Assembly (NCBI GenBank): GCA_028287305.1
Contig: JAQBPX010000038.1
Coordinates: 62,001 to 126,000 of the forward strand
Source of the DNA: Gemmatimonadota bacterium
GTDB lineage: Bacteria; Gemmatimonadota; Gemmatimonadetes; Gemmatimonadales; Gemmatimonadaceae
Length of the DNA stretch: 64,000 nt
Reading direction: 5' to 3'
The position numbers and the translations under genes are program-made. How positions within the stretch are numbered: position 1 is the stretch's first letter; every line of letters begins with the position of its first letter. Below, piece after piece: positions 63,582 to 64,000 of the stretch. The notes under the pieces are model-generated. The model saw only the letters and a list, made by a program, of their open reading frames with translations, made no database searches and was not told where the DNA came from.

Positions 63582-64000
63582 TCAGCGCTCGCCGGCGTGG
63601 ATCGCCGCGATGCCCAGCGTCAGCGTTTCCCAGCGCACGTTGCGAAAGCCGGCGGACGTCATGCGCGCGGCGAGCGTGAGCTCGTTTGGGAAGTGCGCCA
63701 CCGACTCCGGCAGGTATCGATATGCGCTGCGGTGGCCGCTGATCAATCCGCCGATCAACGGCAGCAGCCGGTGGAAGTAGAAGTGGTATCCGGCGCGCAC
63801 GATGGCCGAGCGCGGCGTGGTGAACTCGAGGATCACGAACGTCGCGCCGGGGCGAAGCACGCGATGCACCTCGCGAAGCCCGGCGTCGAGGCTCGCGACG
63901 TTGCGGATGCCGAAGGCGACGATGGCGCCGTCGCAGCTGGCATCGCCCAGTGGCAGCTCCAGCGCATCGGCCACCACGGGACGCAACCGCTCCGCCGGCG
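63582..64000 (-). CDS. menG: Menaquinone C-methyltransferase UbiE/MenG, partial
   Basis: The C-terminal 140 residues, continuing past base 64000. Visible are VVADALELPLGDASCDGAIV, FGIRNVASLDAGLREVHRVL and LIGGLISGHRSAYRYLPESV (UbiE signature), ending with WETLTLGIAAIHAGE. It methylates demethylmenaquinone, the last step. It precedes the UbiD-like gene, completing a four-gene set in order. A TTG at 63986 is not the true start because the frame stays open upstream with family sequence. Confidence 0.92.
   Translation of the reverse strand, partial: PAERLRPVVADALELPLGDASCDGAIVAFGIRNVASLDAGLREVHRVLRPGATFVILEFTTPRSAIVRAGYHFYFHRLLPLIGGLISGHRSAYRYLPESVAHFPNELTLAARMTSAGFRNVRWETLTLGIAAIHAGER

Overview
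The window is 64 kb of GC-rich, densely packed chromosomal DNA that looks like a member of the Gemmatimonadota or a close relative. This placement is an inference. It rests on the high GC content, GTG and overlapping starts, a CruF-type carotenoid hydratase in a crtB-cruF-crtI run, the UbiA/UbiD/UbiX/UbiE set expected of the futalosine menaquinone route, a DUF6526 protein, long BNR-repeat exoproteins with Tat signals, and LPS-core-type glycosyltransferases that imply a didermic envelope. No phage, insertion sequence, plasmid module or CRISPR array was seen; the only RNA gene found is one tRNA-Leu(UAG).

Layout. 1-1.9 kb: end of a sensor kinase beside a Pit phosphate transporter and its DUF47 partner. 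2.2-5.8 kb: dnaK and a DegP/HtrA-type protease. 5.8-9.3 kb: tRNA-Leu and a tightly coupled carotenoid operon. 10-17.3 kb: tig-clpP-clpX-lon-engB proteostasis block. 17.5-27.4 kb: exported proteins (M28 peptidase, BNR propeller, MauG-type cytochrome lipoprotein, PQQ sugar dehydrogenase-like lipoprotein), an SDR and an acyltransferase. 27.4-35.2 kb: a GspE/PilB-type ATPase carrying a C-terminal Nudix domain, an outer-membrane barrel candidate, trpE and an FHA-GAF-cyclase. 35.1-40.7 kb: LPS core-type kinase and four glycosyltransferases. 40.7-45.3 kb: a minus-strand arsenic operon, arsR-arsM-arsN2-metallophosphoesterase-MerT-like-ynfA-Cys-rich protein, running into dtd and maf. 47.3-50.5 kb: glmM-glmS. 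50.6-54.1 kb: chemoreceptor, an ANL-like pseudoenzyme and an HD-GYP-like response regulator. 54.2-60 kb: PLP enzyme, M48 protease, purD, fpg and a short UvrC-like nuclease. 60.1-64 kb: menaquinone late steps.

The most unusual content is (i) the GspE-Nudix fusion; (ii) a family of three dispersed palindromic elements (about 130-200 bp), one of which supplies the last codons of purD; (iii) a 463-bp imperfect palindrome between two convergent glycosyltransferase genes, with a terminator hairpin facing each gene; (iv) an arsenic operon with methylation and acetylation genes but no visible efflux pump or arsenate reductase, containing an unassigned 85-residue Cys-rich protein and an apparently leaderless arsR; and (v) an intact but P-loop-less relative of the acyl-CoA synthetase N-terminal domain. 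All functions are read from sequence motifs alone; no database search was run.
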